64,000 bases of DNA from Xanthomarina spongicola (GCF_003148645.1 NZ_QGGP01000003.1:1-64000), one strand, 5' to 3'; positions 1 through 9,816 are shown, counted from the stretch's first letter. Numbers and translations: made by a program. Notes: generated from the letters alone by a model not told the origin.

Positions 1-1830
1 CAGGAAGTACAGAAAATAACTGGGATGAGTTAATTGTATTAGATTCAGATGGTGTTACCAACTTAAATGCAGCAACACCTTATGGCGCAGCAGGAGATTT
101 AACAGGTTTACAATTTACTTCATCAGGAGATACAATTACAGTTGGAGTAACATCAGATGGTTCAGGTATTAGTTGTACATCAGATCCTTGGAATTTTGAT
201 GTATTTTGTTTAGATACCACAGCCTTACCAAACTGTAATGCGTCCTTAACAGATCCATTAAATGGAGCAGCAGGTGTAAATGAAAACACGAATTTAACCT
301 GGTCGGCAGCTAGTATATTTGTTACAGGTTATACCTTATATATGGGTACAACTCCAGGAGGAACAGATGTTTTAAATGGTGTAGATGTAGGAGATGTGTT
401 GACTTACAATATTCCAACTACCTTAGATTTTTCAACTACATATTATGTAACTATTATACCTTACAATGATAATGGTAACGCCATTAATTGTACGGAAGAA
501 AGTTTTACAACTAGAAATGATCCCAATCAAATAATCGATTGTAGCGCCAATCAAGTTGTTAATACAGTTCATTGTTATGATAGTAATGAGAATGAAGGTG
601 TTATGGCATTTAACTTTGCTAGTAATGATGGTTCGCCATTATATATAGTTTTCAATTCAGGACAAGTAGAGAATGGATGGGATGAATTATTTATTTTAGA
701 TTCAGACGGGACAACTAATCTTAATGCAGCAACGCCATATGGCGCAGCAGGAGATTTAACAGGTTTAACATATACATCTACAGGAAATTCATTAACAGTT
801 TTTGTAGAATCAGATGGAATTATTAGTTGTCAAAGTCAAGGATATACACCTTGGGATTTTGATGTTGGTTGTGTAGATACAACAGCTTTACCAAACTGTA
901 ATGCCTCTTTAACAAGCCCTTTAAATGGAGCTGTTGATGTAAGTGAAAATAACGATTTAACTTGGAGTCCAGCATCAGTATTTGTTACAGGTTATACGCT
1001 TTATATGGGAACTACTCCTGGAGGAACAGATGTTTTAAATGGCGTAGACGTAGGAAACGTATTAACTTATAACCCAGGAACTTTAGACTATTCAACTACA
1101 TATTATGTAACCATTATTCCTTATAATGATAATGGAGATGCTACCAATTGTACCGAAGAAAGTTTTACAACTAGACCAGATCCAAATCAAATAATAGATT
1201 GTGCAGCAGGTCAAATCTTAAACACGGTTTTCTGTTATGAAAATGGAATTCCAATGTGGACAGAAATTTTCAGTTTCCAAAGTTCAGATGGCAGCCCATT
1301 AAATATGACCTTTAATTCAGGAACAATTGAGACTTGTTGTGATACGATAAGAATTGAAGAAGGAGATGGAACACTTATTTATCAAGGAACTGGAGTTGGT
1401 GGAGATTTAGCTGGTCTATCATTTTTCTCAACAACAGATAGAATGGTCATGTTTTACGAAGCAGATGGTTCTATAAGTTGCAGTAGTGGATCTCGAGTAG
1501 AATGGGATTTTGATGTATCTTGTTTTGACCCAACTGCACCACCAAATTGTAATGCTGATTTAGTTGCACCTGCTGATGGTGCCACAGATGTAGCTATTAA
1601 TACAACCATAACTTGGTCTCCAGCATCTATAATAGTAACTGGTTATACCATTTCTATTGGTACTACACCAGGAGGAACAGACATTGCTGATAACGTTGAT
1701 GTAGGGAATGTATTAACTTACAATCCAGGAATTTTAACTAATGCAACGTTTTATTATGTTACCGTTACACCATATAATGATAATGGATTAGCAATAGATT
1801 GTATCGAGCAAAGTTTCAAAACAGTTTGTA
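1..1830 (+). repeat. Tandem 660-bp repeats encoding CUB/FN3-like modules
   Basis: Three successive units (about 1-538, 539-1199 and 1200-1830) encode the same order of motifs, ending each time in the strand motif PNQIIDC or its equivalent. The first two are much alike at DNA level, while the third has diverged (for example ETCCDTIRIEEGDG replaces WDELFILDSDG). Further units may lie upstream of the window. Confidence 0.8.
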
Positions 1831-4658
1831 TTCCACATGTAGTGACTTTTAATGCAATAGGTGATTGTATTACCGATCCGGAAAATCCAGATTTTATGTT
1901 AGAAGTTAATATAGCAGATTTAAGTGGTTCGGCATCTATAATAGTTTCAGACGATCAAGGTAGCCCAAATCAAACAGCTACAGCTCCTGGAATTATTACC
2001 ATGGGACCTTATGCTGCAAATACAGTGGTTACCATAACGACAATAAAATCTGATGATGATACGTGCGATGTAATAAGTAGTCCTATAACATTTATTTGTC
2101 CACCACCACCTAATCCTTGTTCAATTATTTATGCAGGAGAAGATGTTACTATTGGTTGTGAAGAATCAACAGATTTAACAGCTAATTACCATTTATTTGG
2201 TCAAGATACAAGTACTTATATTATTAATGGTTTAGATGCGTGTCCACAACCTTCTACAGTAGGAGGAACAGGAACAAGTATAAATACTGATGATGTATGG
2301 TCAGAAGTATTAGAAATAGGTTTTGAATTCTGTTTCTTCGGAGACACTTATAGCCAAATCCTTATAGGTTCAAATGGTGTATTATCTTTTGAATTAGAAA
2401 ATGCTAATGGAGGCAACGGCTGGGCTATGGCAGCAGGTGACTTATTACCTAACAATACAAATCCAACTTTAGCAGAAGCAAATATTTTTGGAGTTGGTCA
2501 TGATATTGATCCCGGTGTTTGTGGAAACATAAATTACTTAGTAATAGGTTCTGCTCCATACAGACAGTTTGTTGTTAACTTTACAAGTGTTTGTCATTTT
2601 AGTTGTAACTCTATAGAATCAAGTAGTCAAATAATATTATATGAATCTTCTAATAATATAGATGTAAATATTTTTGATAAACCAACTTGTAGTTCATGGA
2701 ATGGAGGTAGAGCAGTTGTAGGTGTTCAAAACATAAATGGAACAACAGCTTTTACTCCTCCAGGAAGAAATACTGGAGTATGGACAGCAACTGATGAATT
2801 CTGGAGATTTGCACCTTCTGAAGGAACACCAAATTACTCATTAGAGTGGTTTGATGGAACTACATCTATAGGAAATACAGATACTGTTACTGTTTCACCA
2901 ACTGTAACTACAACTTATACAGCATCCGTTACTTATGAATTATGTACAGGAGGCACTGCAACAATATCAGATGATGTAACTGTAACTGTTATTACTGATG
3001 GGACAGATGATCCTTCATTTACAATGACACCAACTTGTGATGGTGGAACAGCTACTATTACTGGTACTCCAGGTGGAACTTTTGAGTTTGATCCTGTGCC
3101 TACAGATGGAGCAGTTATTGATCCTGATACAGGAACAGTTACTGGAGGTACTCCAGGAGAAACATATACCATTAAATATGTTGTTTTAACAACAGGAACA
3201 TGTCCAGCTTCAAGTTTCGAAACGGTTACAGTATTAGATGCTGAAGATGCATCATTTACTATGACAGCAGATTGTACTGAAGCTACAGCTACTATAACAG
3301 GAGATACAGGTGGAACATTTGCTTTCAACCCAGAACCTGGAGATGGAGCAATGATTAATAATACAACTGGTGAAATTACTAATGGTGTTCCAGGAACAAC
3401 CTATACAGTTGAATATACAACTTCAGGTTCTTGCTCTACAGTAAGCACCCAAATGGTAACATTACTGCCAGGTGGAGATGCATCATTTACTTTAACAGCT
3501 AATTGCTCTGGAGCTACTGCAACTATTACAGGAGATACAGGTGGGACATTTGCTTTTAATCCAATACCAACAGATGGAGCAACTATAAATCCTGTAACGG
3601 GAGAAATTACTAATGGAGTAGTTGGAACAACTTATACAGTTGAATATACAACAGTTGGAACTTGCCCAACAACTAACTCTCAATCAATAACAATTCCTAT
3701 TGCTGAAGATGCTTCATTTACTATGTCTGCAACATGCGATGGTGGTACTGCAACAATTACAGGAGATACTGGTGGAACATTTGCGTTTAATCCTTTACCT
3801 GGAGATGGAGCAACTATAAATACTGGAACTGGAGAAGTTACTAATGGAACTCCTGGAACCACTTATACTGTTGAATATACAACTTCAGGTCCTTGTCCTT
3901 CATCAAGCACTCAAATGGTAACTGTGCTTGGAGTTGAAGATGCTTCATTTGCAATGACACCTTCTTGCTCTGGAGCTACTGCAACTATAATAGGAGATAC
4001 AGGTGGTACATTTGCATTTAATCCTTTACCAACAGATGGAGCAACAATTGACGCTTCAACTGGTGAAATTACAAATGGAGTCCCAGAAGAAACGTATACT
4101 GTTGAATATACAACTTCAGGACCTTGTCCAGAAACTGGTTCAGGAACAATTACTTTATTAGCTAGTACTGAAGATGCATCGTTTAGTGCTACGCCTACTT
4201 GTGATGGAGCTATAGTAACTATAACTGGTGATGCTGGAGGAACATTTATACTAAATCCACCACCACAAGGTGGTGCAGTAATAAATCCAGTTACAGGAGA
4301 AGTAACAGGTGGTGCACCAAACACATATTATACAATTGAGTATACAACTTCAGGGCCTTGTCCAGTTACAAGTGATGAAACATTTTTAACAGAAACATGT
4401 GTCATTCCTCAGGTAATTACACCTAATGGAGATGGCTCTAACGACAGTTTCGATTTATCTGGATTTGATGTAAATAGCTTAGAAATATTTAACAGAAATG
4501 GTATTAAAGTTTACAGTAGAACCAATGGATATCAAAATGAGTTTTTAGGTATTTCGGATAAAGGAGATGAATTGCCAACAGGTACTTATTTCTATGTAAT
4601 GAAATATCGAGGAGACGAAGTAAGATCGGATTGGGTATATATAAATAGAGAGAAGTAA
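1..4658 (+). CDS. Giant repeat adhesin with T9SS type B sorting domain (5' end outside window)
   Basis: The reading frame is open from base 3 to the stop at 4656-4658, about 1551 residues, so the true start lies upstream of the window and the ATG at 342 is internal. Order of parts: tandem modules of about 220 residues that pair a CUB-like half (motif SSDGSPL, ending WDFDV.C) with a fibronectin III-like half (GTTPGGTD, TYYVTIIPYNDNG); a nidogen-like stretch near bases 2190-2830; six repeats of about 77 residues beginning DASFTMT; and a C-terminal tail starting VITPNGDGSNDSFD. That tail is the gliding motility-associated, type B T9SS sorting signal, so the protein is expected to be exported through T9SS and held at the cell surface. 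The porP/sprF and OmpA-like genes follow within 25 bp each, the usual partner arrangement for type B cargo. Ligand unknown. Confidence 0.9.
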   Translation, partial: GSTENNWDELIVLDSDGVTNLNAATPYGAAGDLTGLQFTSSGDTITVGVTSDGSGISCTSDPWNFDVFCLDTTALPNCNASLTDPLNGAAGVNENTNLTWSAASIFVTGYTLYMGTTPGGTDVLNGVDVGDVLTYNIPTTLDFSTTYYVTIIPYNDNGNAINCTEESFTTRNDPNQIIDCSANQVVNTVHCYDSNENEGVMAFNFASNDGSPLYIVFNSGQVENGWDELFILDSDGTTNLNAATPYGAAGDLTGLTYTSTGNSLTVFVESDGIISCQSQGYTPWDFDVGCVDTTALPNCNASLTSPLNGAVDVSENNDLTWSPASVFVTGYTLYMGTTPGGTDVLNGVDVGNVLTYNPGTLDYSTTYYVTIIPYNDNGDATNCTEESFTTRPDPNQIIDCAAGQILNTVFCYENGIPMWTEIFSFQSSDGSPLNMTFNSGTIETCCDTIRIEEGDGTLIYQGTGVGGDLAGLSFFSTTDRMVMFYEADGSISCSSGSRVEWDFDVSCFDPTAPPNCNADLVAPADGATDVAINTTITWSPASIIVTGYTISIGTTPGGTDIADNVDVGNVLTYNPGILTNATFYYVTVTPYNDNGLAIDCIEQSFKTVCIPHVVTFNAIGDCITDPENPDFMLEVNIADLSGSASIIVSDDQGSPNQTATAPGIITMGPYAANTVVTITTIKSDDDTCDVISSPITFICPPPPNPCSIIYAGEDVTIGCEESTDLTANYHLFGQDTSTYIINGLDACPQPSTVGGTGTSINTDDVWSEVLEIGFEFCFFGDTYSQILIGSNGVLSFELENANGGNGWAMAAGDLLPNNTNPTLAEANIFGVGHDIDPGVCGNINYLVIGSAPYRQFVVNFTSVCHFSCNSIESSSQIILYESSNNIDVNIFDKPTCSSWNGGRAVVGVQNINGTTAFTPPGRNTGVWTATDEFWRFAPSEGTPNYSLEWFDGTTSIGNTDTVTVSPTVTTTYTASVTYELCTGGTATISDDVTVTVITDGTDDPSFTMTPTCDGGTATITGTPGGTFEFDPVPTDGAVIDPDTGTVTGGTPGETYTIKYVVLTTGTCPASSFETVTVLDAEDASFTMTADCTEATATITGDTGGTFAFNPEPGDGAMINNTTGEITNGVPGTTYTVEYTTSGSCSTVSTQMVTLLPGGDASFTLTANCSGATATITGDTGGTFAFNPIPTDGATINPVTGEITNGVVGTTYTVEYTTVGTCPTTNSQSITIPIAEDASFTMSATCDGGTATITGDTGGTFAFNPLPGDGATINTGTGEVTNGTPGTTYTVEYTTSGPCPSSSTQMVTVLGVEDASFAMTPSCSGATATIIGDTGGTFAFNPLPTDGATIDASTGEITNGVPEETYTVEYTTSGPCPETGSGTITLLASTEDASFSATPTCDGAIVTITGDAGGTFILNPPPQGGAVINPVTGEVTGGAPNTYYTIEYTTSGPCPVTSDETFLTETCVIPQVITPNGDGSNDSFDLSGFDVNSLEIFNRNGIKVYSRTNGYQNEFLGISDKGDELPTGTYFYVMKYRGDEVRSDWVYINREK
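3006..4395 (+). repeat. Six tandem repeats of about 231 bp within the adhesin
   Basis: Units begin at about 3006, 3243, 3474, 3705, 3936 and 4170, each encoding (D/E)DASF-x(5)-C followed by GDTGGTF and TYTVEYTTSG. Spacing is 237, 231, 231, 231, 234 and 225 bp, always a multiple of three, so unit number can change without breaking the frame. Long antisense open frames here are by-products of the repeat composition. Confidence 0.85.
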
Positions 4659-4681
4659 ACTAACACAACCAAATTATTATA

Positions 4682-5590
4682 ATGAAAAAACTATATATAA
4701 TTCTCGTATTCTTGTTTGCAATACAAATGCAAGCACAACAAGACCCTCAATACACACAGTATATGTATAATATGAATATTGTAAACCCTGCTTATGCTGG
4801 GTCTTACGATGGCGTAGCTATTGGCTTGCTTTACAGAAGTCAGTGGGTTGGGTTAGACGGTTCACCAAATACTGGTACATTTAATGTTAGTGCACCAGTT
4901 GGCAAAAGAGTTGGTGTTGGACTTTCTTTTATAAATGACCAAATTGGTCCAGTTATTGAAAATAATGTCTATGCAGATTTTTCTTATACTCTACCTATAG
5001 GAGGAGAGAATAAGTTAGCTTTTGGTCTTAAAGCTGGAGCCACATTTCACGATATTGGTTTAACTGGATTAGATGCTATTGATCCTAACGATCCATTTTT
5101 ACAGACAGATGTAAATGAAGTAACACCCAATTTAGGTATAGGTGTTTATTTATATCAAACAAATAAATATTATTTATCTGTATCTATGCCAAATATGTTA
5201 AACTCTGTTCATTTAGATTCTAATGGTTATAAGATAGGTTCTGAAACACAACATTTATTTGCAGCTGCAGGTTACGTGTTTAGCCTTTCAGACAATTTTA
5301 AACTAAAACCAAATACCATGTTTAAAATGGCTATAGATGCTCCTTTGAGTTTCGATATCAATGCCAATTTATTTATGTATGATTTAGTTGAGGTTGGAGT
5401 TGGATATCGATTAGAAGACTCTTTCAGTGCTATGGTTAATTTTTTAATTACGCCTAATTTAAGAGTTGGATATGCTTATGATAGTGTTGTTTCTGATTTA
5501 GATGTTGCTACATCTGCATCGCATGAAATTTTTATTAATTTCGATATTCCACTATTAAAGAAAGTATCACGTTCACCTCGTTATTTCTAA
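4682..5590 (+). CDS. PorP/SprF family type IX secretion system membrane protein
   Basis: The 302-residue protein has a Sec signal peptide (about residues 1-18, ending QMQAQ) followed by the family opening QQDPQYTQYMYNMNIVNPAY and alternating short beta strands expected of an outer-membrane barrel. PorP/SprF proteins sit in the outer membrane and anchor or help export a dedicated type B T9SS cargo, in F. johnsoniae SprB. The gene starts 24 bp after the adhesin and ends 19 bp before the OmpA-like gene, so the three are probably one operon and this copy probably serves the adhesin next to it. The ORF is full length for the family. Which cargo it serves is inferred from position only. Confidence 0.93.
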   Translation: MKKLYIILVFLFAIQMQAQQDPQYTQYMYNMNIVNPAYAGSYDGVAIGLLYRSQWVGLDGSPNTGTFNVSAPVGKRVGVGLSFINDQIGPVIENNVYADFSYTLPIGGENKLAFGLKAGATFHDIGLTGLDAIDPNDPFLQTDVNEVTPNLGIGVYLYQTNKYYLSVSMPNMLNSVHLDSNGYKIGSETQHLFAAAGYVFSLSDNFKLKPNTMFKMAIDAPLSFDINANLFMYDLVEVGVGYRLEDSFSAMVNFLITPNLRVGYAYDSVVSDLDVATSASHEIFINFDIPLLKKVSRSPRYF

Positions 5591-5608
5591 TTACTTAAGC
5601 TAAACATT

Positions 5609-7498
5609 ATGAAGAATTTAAAAATATTTTTTACACTTATATTAATGAGTAGTTTAAGTTTAACTGCTCAAAATAAAGACACACAAATTGCAGATAAGTA
5701 TTTTGCAAAATATGAATTTGTTGAGGCTATTGAAGCCTATTCCAAATTAGTAGAAAAAGGAAAAGGTAACGAATATGTTTATGCACAATTAGCAGAAGCA
5801 AATTATAATATCTTTAGCACTACTGAAGCTGAACAATGGTATGCAAAAGCACTTGAATCTAATCAAGACCCAGAAATGATTTATAAATACTCTCAAATGC
5901 TAAAAGCAAATGGTAAGTATGATGAATCTAATAAATGGATGAAAAAATTTGCCGATGCAAAACCAAAAGACGATAGAGCTAAAGCTTTTAAATCTAACCC
6001 AGATTACATTCCAGGTATTTTAGAAGGCGAAAAACTTTATGAACTTTCAACGTTAGAATTTAATTCTGAATTTTCAGATTATGGAGGTACTGTTAGAGAT
6101 GGTAATCTTTACTTTTCATCTGCAAGAAATAAATCTAGACGTAATTACGGATGGAATGAAGAACCTTACTTAGATATTTATCAAGTAGCTTTACTTGATG
6201 CTCAAGAAGCAGAATTGTTAAGTGGTGATGTTAATACAAGATATCATGAAGGTTTAACATCTTTTAGTCCAGATGGAAACACTATGTATTTCTCTAGAGA
6301 AAGTTTCTTTGAAGGAGATTATGAAAAAAATAAAGAAGCAAAAACTAAGAAAAGTCTCTTATATTTATTTTCAGCTAGCAAAGAAGGAGATAAATGGGGA
6401 AATGTGCAGCCACTAACTCTTAACAACAAAGAATATTCAGTTAAAAGCCCATCTGTTAGTAAAGATGGTAAAACACTTTATTTCGCATCAGATATGCCTG
6501 GAGGAAAAGGTTTATTCGATATATATAAAGTAGCAATTAATAGTGATGGTTCTTTTGGAACTGTTGAAAATTTAGGTGAAAAAGTAAATACAGAAGGACA
6601 AGAAATGTTTCCTTATATAAGTGATAAGGACATCCTTTATTTCTCATCTAATGGTCATTTAGGTTTAGGTGGACTAGATGTATTCCATACAACCAAATCT
6701 GGAGATGTTGTAAACGCTGGTGTGCCAGTAAACAGTAATGCAGACGATTTAGCTTTTACTATTAATGAAGAAACAGGAGAAGGTTTTGTGTCTTCTAATC
6801 GTGAAGGAGGTAAAGGCAACGATGATATCTATGCTGTAAAACGTTTAATGCCTTGTTTAGTGGACTTAACAACAACAGTTGTAGATAACGTTACAAATAA
6901 TCCTCTAGCAGGAGTTGCAGTAACTATAAAAGACGCTAGTGGTCGTGTTGTAGCTAATGAAACATCTAATAATAACGGACAAGTAAAATATACGGTTTCT
7001 TGCGATAAAACATTAGAAATTTCAGGTGTATTAAAAGATTATCTAAGCAACTCTATTACTTTCTCAGGTAGTAAAGATAAAGAAGCATCATTACAACTTA
7101 ATTTAGATCCTATTGAAGTAATTATTGTTGAAGACAAGGTTGTTTTAAACCCTATTTACTTTGAATTTGATAAATCAAACATTACTGAGCAAGGAGCTTT
7201 TGAATTAGATAAATTAGTTGCAGTTATGACTAAATACCCAGAGATGGTTATTTTAGCAGAATCACATACAGATAGTAGAGGACCTGCAAGTTATAACGAA
7301 AGACTTTCAGATAGACGTGCAAAATCTACTGTACAATATGTTATTTCTAAAGGCATTGACGCTAGTAGAATTTCAGGTATAGGAAAAGGAGAAAGCGAAC
7401 CAAAGATTGATTGTGGTTCTAAATGTACTGAAGAAGAATATCAAACAAACAGACGTTCAGAATTTATTATTGTAAGTGGAGGACTGTCTGATAAATAA
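5609..7498 (+). CDS. OmpA family protein with TPR and beta-propeller domains (PorE/SprE-like layout)
   Basis: The 629-residue protein has a signal peptide (1-20, ending LSLTAQ), TPR-like helices at about 25-130, and a PD40/WD40-like propeller at about 150-420 with repeated blades such as SPDGNTMYFSRE and SKDGKTLYFASD. A carboxypeptidase-regulatory-like fold follows at about 425-500, and a C-terminal OmpA peptidoglycan-binding domain (FEFDKSNIT, then SHTDSRGPASYNERLSDRRA). The OmpA part should bind peptidoglycan in the periplasm, and the propeller probably contacts T9SS components or the PorP-like partner. It is the last gene of the adhesin operon, ending before a strong terminator. Domain order is seen; the T9SS role comes from the family and neighbours. 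Confidence 0.92.
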   Translation: MKNLKIFFTLILMSSLSLTAQNKDTQIADKYFAKYEFVEAIEAYSKLVEKGKGNEYVYAQLAEANYNIFSTTEAEQWYAKALESNQDPEMIYKYSQMLKANGKYDESNKWMKKFADAKPKDDRAKAFKSNPDYIPGILEGEKLYELSTLEFNSEFSDYGGTVRDGNLYFSSARNKSRRNYGWNEEPYLDIYQVALLDAQEAELLSGDVNTRYHEGLTSFSPDGNTMYFSRESFFEGDYEKNKEAKTKKSLLYLFSASKEGDKWGNVQPLTLNNKEYSVKSPSVSKDGKTLYFASDMPGGKGLFDIYKVAINSDGSFGTVENLGEKVNTEGQEMFPYISDKDILYFSSNGHLGLGGLDVFHTTKSGDVVNAGVPVNSNADDLAFTINEETGEGFVSSNREGGKGNDDIYAVKRLMPCLVDLTTTVVDNVTNNPLAGVAVTIKDASGRVVANETSNNNGQVKYTVSCDKTLEISGVLKDYLSNSITFSGSKDKEASLQLNLDPIEVIIVEDKVVLNPIYFEFDKSNITEQGAFELDKLVAVMTKYPEMVILAESHTDSRGPASYNERLSDRRAKSTVQYVISKGIDASRISGIGKGESEPKIDCGSKCTEEEYQTNRRSEFIIVSGGLSDK

Positions 7499-7514
7499 AA
7501 TATAATATCAAGCA

Positions 7515-7553
7515 TAAAAAAAGCCTTGCTAAATTTTAGCAAGGCTTTTTTAT
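7515..7553. terminator. Bidirectional hairpin terminator
   Basis: An 11-bp perfect stem (7521-7531 with 7537-7547) with a 5-base loop is flanked by A-runs and T-runs on both sides. It can end the adhesin operon on the plus strand and RNase G on the minus strand. Confidence 0.9.
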
Positions 7554-9097
7554 TATTTAATTTGTTTACCATTTTTATCAAAAAAATGATATTCTAAGTA
7601 TGTGTAAGCATCTCTTGGTAAAACTTTAACCCATTTTTTGTGTTCAAAAAACCATTTTGAACGAATAGATGGAAAACCTTTTGTTAAAAAGGCTGCTATA
7701 AAAGGATGTGTGTTTAAAGTTACCTTTGTATAGTCTTTTTTAAATAATTGCTCCAGATCGTAATTTATCTTTTGAACTAAACTAATTGGTGCTTCAACTT
7801 CTTCGCCATTAGAACCATTCGGATTATCCTCTCTGGTTTTAATGTTCATTTCTGGTCGAACACGTTGTCTTGTTATTTGTATTAATCCAAATTTACTTGG
7901 AGGCAATATTTTGTGTTTAGCTCTATCGTGTTTCATTTCATCTCTTAAATGATTGAAGAGCTTTTTTCTGTTTTCAGCTTTATTCATATCAATAAAATCA
8001 ACCACAATAATTCCACCCATGTCTCGTAGGCTTAATTGTCTAGCAATTTCTGATGCTGCAATTAAATTTACTTCTAAGGCAGTATCTTCTTGGTTGTTTT
8101 CTTTGTTTGATCTATTTCCACTATTTACGTCAATAACATGTAAAGCTTCTGTATGTTCAATAATAACATAAGCTCCTTTTGCCATTGAAACAGTTTTTCC
8201 AAAAGACGTTTTTATTTGTCTTTCAATTCCAAACTTTTCAAAAATTGGAACATTAGATTGATATAACTTAACTATTGATTCTTTTTTTGGTGCAATTTCC
8301 TGCACATAATCTTTTATTTGAATGTAAAGCTCTTCATCATCAACATGAATACTGGTAAAGGAGTCGTTAAAAATATCGCGTAATATGGACGATGCTTTAT
8401 TTAGTTCTCCTAATACTTTACTTGGATGATGGGCTTTGTGTAGCTTTTTACACATTGCGGTCCAACGACCTAACAAATTTTGTAAATCTTTATCTAGTTC
8501 GGCTACTTTTTTGCCTTCAGCTACAGTACGTACAATAATACCAAACCCTTGAGGTGTAATACTTTTTACAAGGCGTTTTAATCTGTCTTTCTCTTCTTTG
8601 CTTTCTATTTTTTGAGAAATAGAAATTCTGTCAGAAAAAGGTACTAAAACAATATACCTTCCAGCAATAGAAAGCTCTGAGCTTATTCTAGGGCCTTTAG
8701 TAGATATAGGTTCTTTAGCAATTTGTACTAAAATAGACTGATTTGATTTTATGACATCGTTTATTTTGCCATGTTTATCAATATCTTTTTCAAATGGGAA
8801 TTTGTTAAGAGTAAAATCTCTTAGTTTACCTGTGCTTACACTTTTTGTGAATTTTAAAAATGATGGGAGTTTAGGTCCTAAATCATGATAATGTAAAAAG
8901 GCATCTTTTTCGTAGCCTACATTTACAAAAGCAGCATTTAAACCCGGAACAGCTTTTCTTATTTTAGCAATAAACACATCGCCAACAGAAAAGTTGTTAC
9001 TTCCTTCATCCTTTTGTAATTCAATTAATTTTCCATCTTTTAATAAGGCAAAATCAACATGTTCTGAACTAGATCGAATAATCAATTCTTTATCCAT
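7553..9097 (-). CDS. rng: Ribonuclease E/G family endoribonuclease
   Basis: The 514-residue protein matches RNase G, a 5'-end-dependent, Mg-dependent endonuclease for rRNA and mRNA processing. The N-terminal S1-like region holds VGDVFIAKIRKAVPGLNAAF. The catalytic region has VIDVNSGNRS and IIVVDFIDMNKAENR, which supply the two metal-binding aspartates known from E. coli RNase E. After RQRVRPEMNIKTRE the usual CPxC zinc-link motif is missing, so the dimer interface must differ from the E. coli type; I believe this is common in flavobacteria. The gene lies downstream of the HU and small basic protein genes on the same strand, with a 261-bp gap (9098-9358) in which I see no further gene. Confidence 0.93.
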   Translation of the reverse strand: MDKELIIRSSSEHVDFALLKDGKLIELQKDEGSNNFSVGDVFIAKIRKAVPGLNAAFVNVGYEKDAFLHYHDLGPKLPSFLKFTKSVSTGKLRDFTLNKFPFEKDIDKHGKINDVIKSNQSILVQIAKEPISTKGPRISSELSIAGRYIVLVPFSDRISISQKIESKEEKDRLKRLVKSITPQGFGIIVRTVAEGKKVAELDKDLQNLLGRWTAMCKKLHKAHHPSKVLGELNKASSILRDIFNDSFTSIHVDDEELYIQIKDYVQEIAPKKESIVKLYQSNVPIFEKFGIERQIKTSFGKTVSMAKGAYVIIEHTEALHVIDVNSGNRSNKENNQEDTALEVNLIAASEIARQLSLRDMGGIIVVDFIDMNKAENRKKLFNHLRDEMKHDRAKHKILPPSKFGLIQITRQRVRPEMNIKTREDNPNGSNGEEVEAPISLVQKINYDLEQLFKKDYTKVTLNTHPFIAAFLTKGFPSIRSKWFFEHKKWVKVLPRDAYTYLEYHFFDKNGKQIK

Positions 9098-9358
9098 TTT
9101 GTTAATTTTTATCCATACAATTAAGTACAGATGGATGATACAATATTTTTTATCTAACTATAATTTTTATAGCCAGATACAATACCATAAATAATGAGTT
9201 GACTTGATGCCAAAACATTAAATAAGATATTTCACAGGATTTTTTAAATCCGTGGAGTTAAAAAACTACGAAAGGTCTAAATCGTGTTTTATAAACTCAT
9301 GTCAAAGAACGTTTTTGTTGTAAAACCAAAAAAGTAGTTAGATAACTACTTTTCCGAC

Positions 9359-9451
9359 TTATTTCTTCTTTTTGTGACGATTAGCGCGTCTTCTTTTTTT
9401 ACGCTTGTGCGTTGCCACCTTGTGTCTTTTTCTTTTTTTACCACTTGGCAT
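9359..9451 (-). CDS. 30-residue highly basic conserved protein (ribosome- or RNA-associated candidate)
   Basis: The short frame runs from ATG (9451-9449) to TAA (9361-9359). It encodes MPSGKKRKRHKVATHKRKKR followed by more Arg, Lys and His. About two thirds of the residues are basic and there are no acidic ones, as in very small ribosomal proteins. It lies between HU (start of this gene is 35 bp below the HU stop) and RNase G, all on the minus strand, a neighbourhood I recall for flavobacteria. A role in the ribosome or in RNA binding is inferred from composition. The Bacteroidota-specific ribosomal protein bL38 is one candidate identity, which I cannot confirm here. Confidence 0.75.
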   Translation of the reverse strand: MPSGKKRKRHKVATHKRKKRRRANRHKKKK

Positions 9452-9485
9452 AAGTAATGCTTTTTAAAAATTAATATTATGGGTC

Positions 9486-9776
9486 TTATTTAACCTCTAC
9501 GTTTGTTTTAACTCCTTCTACAAATACTTTTGCAGGTTTAAATGCTGGAATGTTGTGAGCAGGAATTTTTATTGTTGTGTTTTTTGATATATTTCTTCCA
9601 GTTTTTTCTGCTCTAGTCTTAACTATAAAGCTACCAAAACCTCTTAAATATACATTATCTCCACTCTCTAAAGAAGTTTTTACTTCTTCCATAAATGTTT
9701 CAACAGTTGCCTGAACATCACCTTTTTCAATTCCTAATTTTTCAGAAATTTTTGCTACTAAATCAGCTTTAGTCAT
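9486..9776 (-). CDS. HU family DNA-binding protein
   Basis: The 96-residue protein begins MTKADLVAKISEKLGIEKGD and carries the HU/IHF signature GFGSFIVKTRAEKTGRN followed by the beta-arm IPAHNIPAFKPAK. HU binds and bends DNA without strict sequence preference and organises the nucleoid, usually as a dimer. Length and motif order are normal. A good promoter lies 40-75 bp upstream (9817-9849), and the 30-residue basic gene follows after 34 bp, so both are probably on one transcript. Confidence 0.96.
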   Translation of the reverse strand: MTKADLVAKISEKLGIEKGDVQATVETFMEEVKTSLESGDNVYLRGFGSFIVKTRAEKTGRNISKNTTIKIPAHNIPAFKPAKVFVEGVKTNVEVK

Positions 9777-9816
9777 TTTAATTTTATTTAAGTTACTATT
9801 AATTATTAAAGGGATG

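Noticed and set aside
2933-4324. Long antisense open frames (for example 2933-3328, 3680-3862 and 3911-4324 on the minus strand)
   Set aside because: They lie inside the 231-bp repeats of the adhesin, repeat with the same period, and encode Val/Pro-rich low-complexity sequence. They are composition shadows of the sense repeats.
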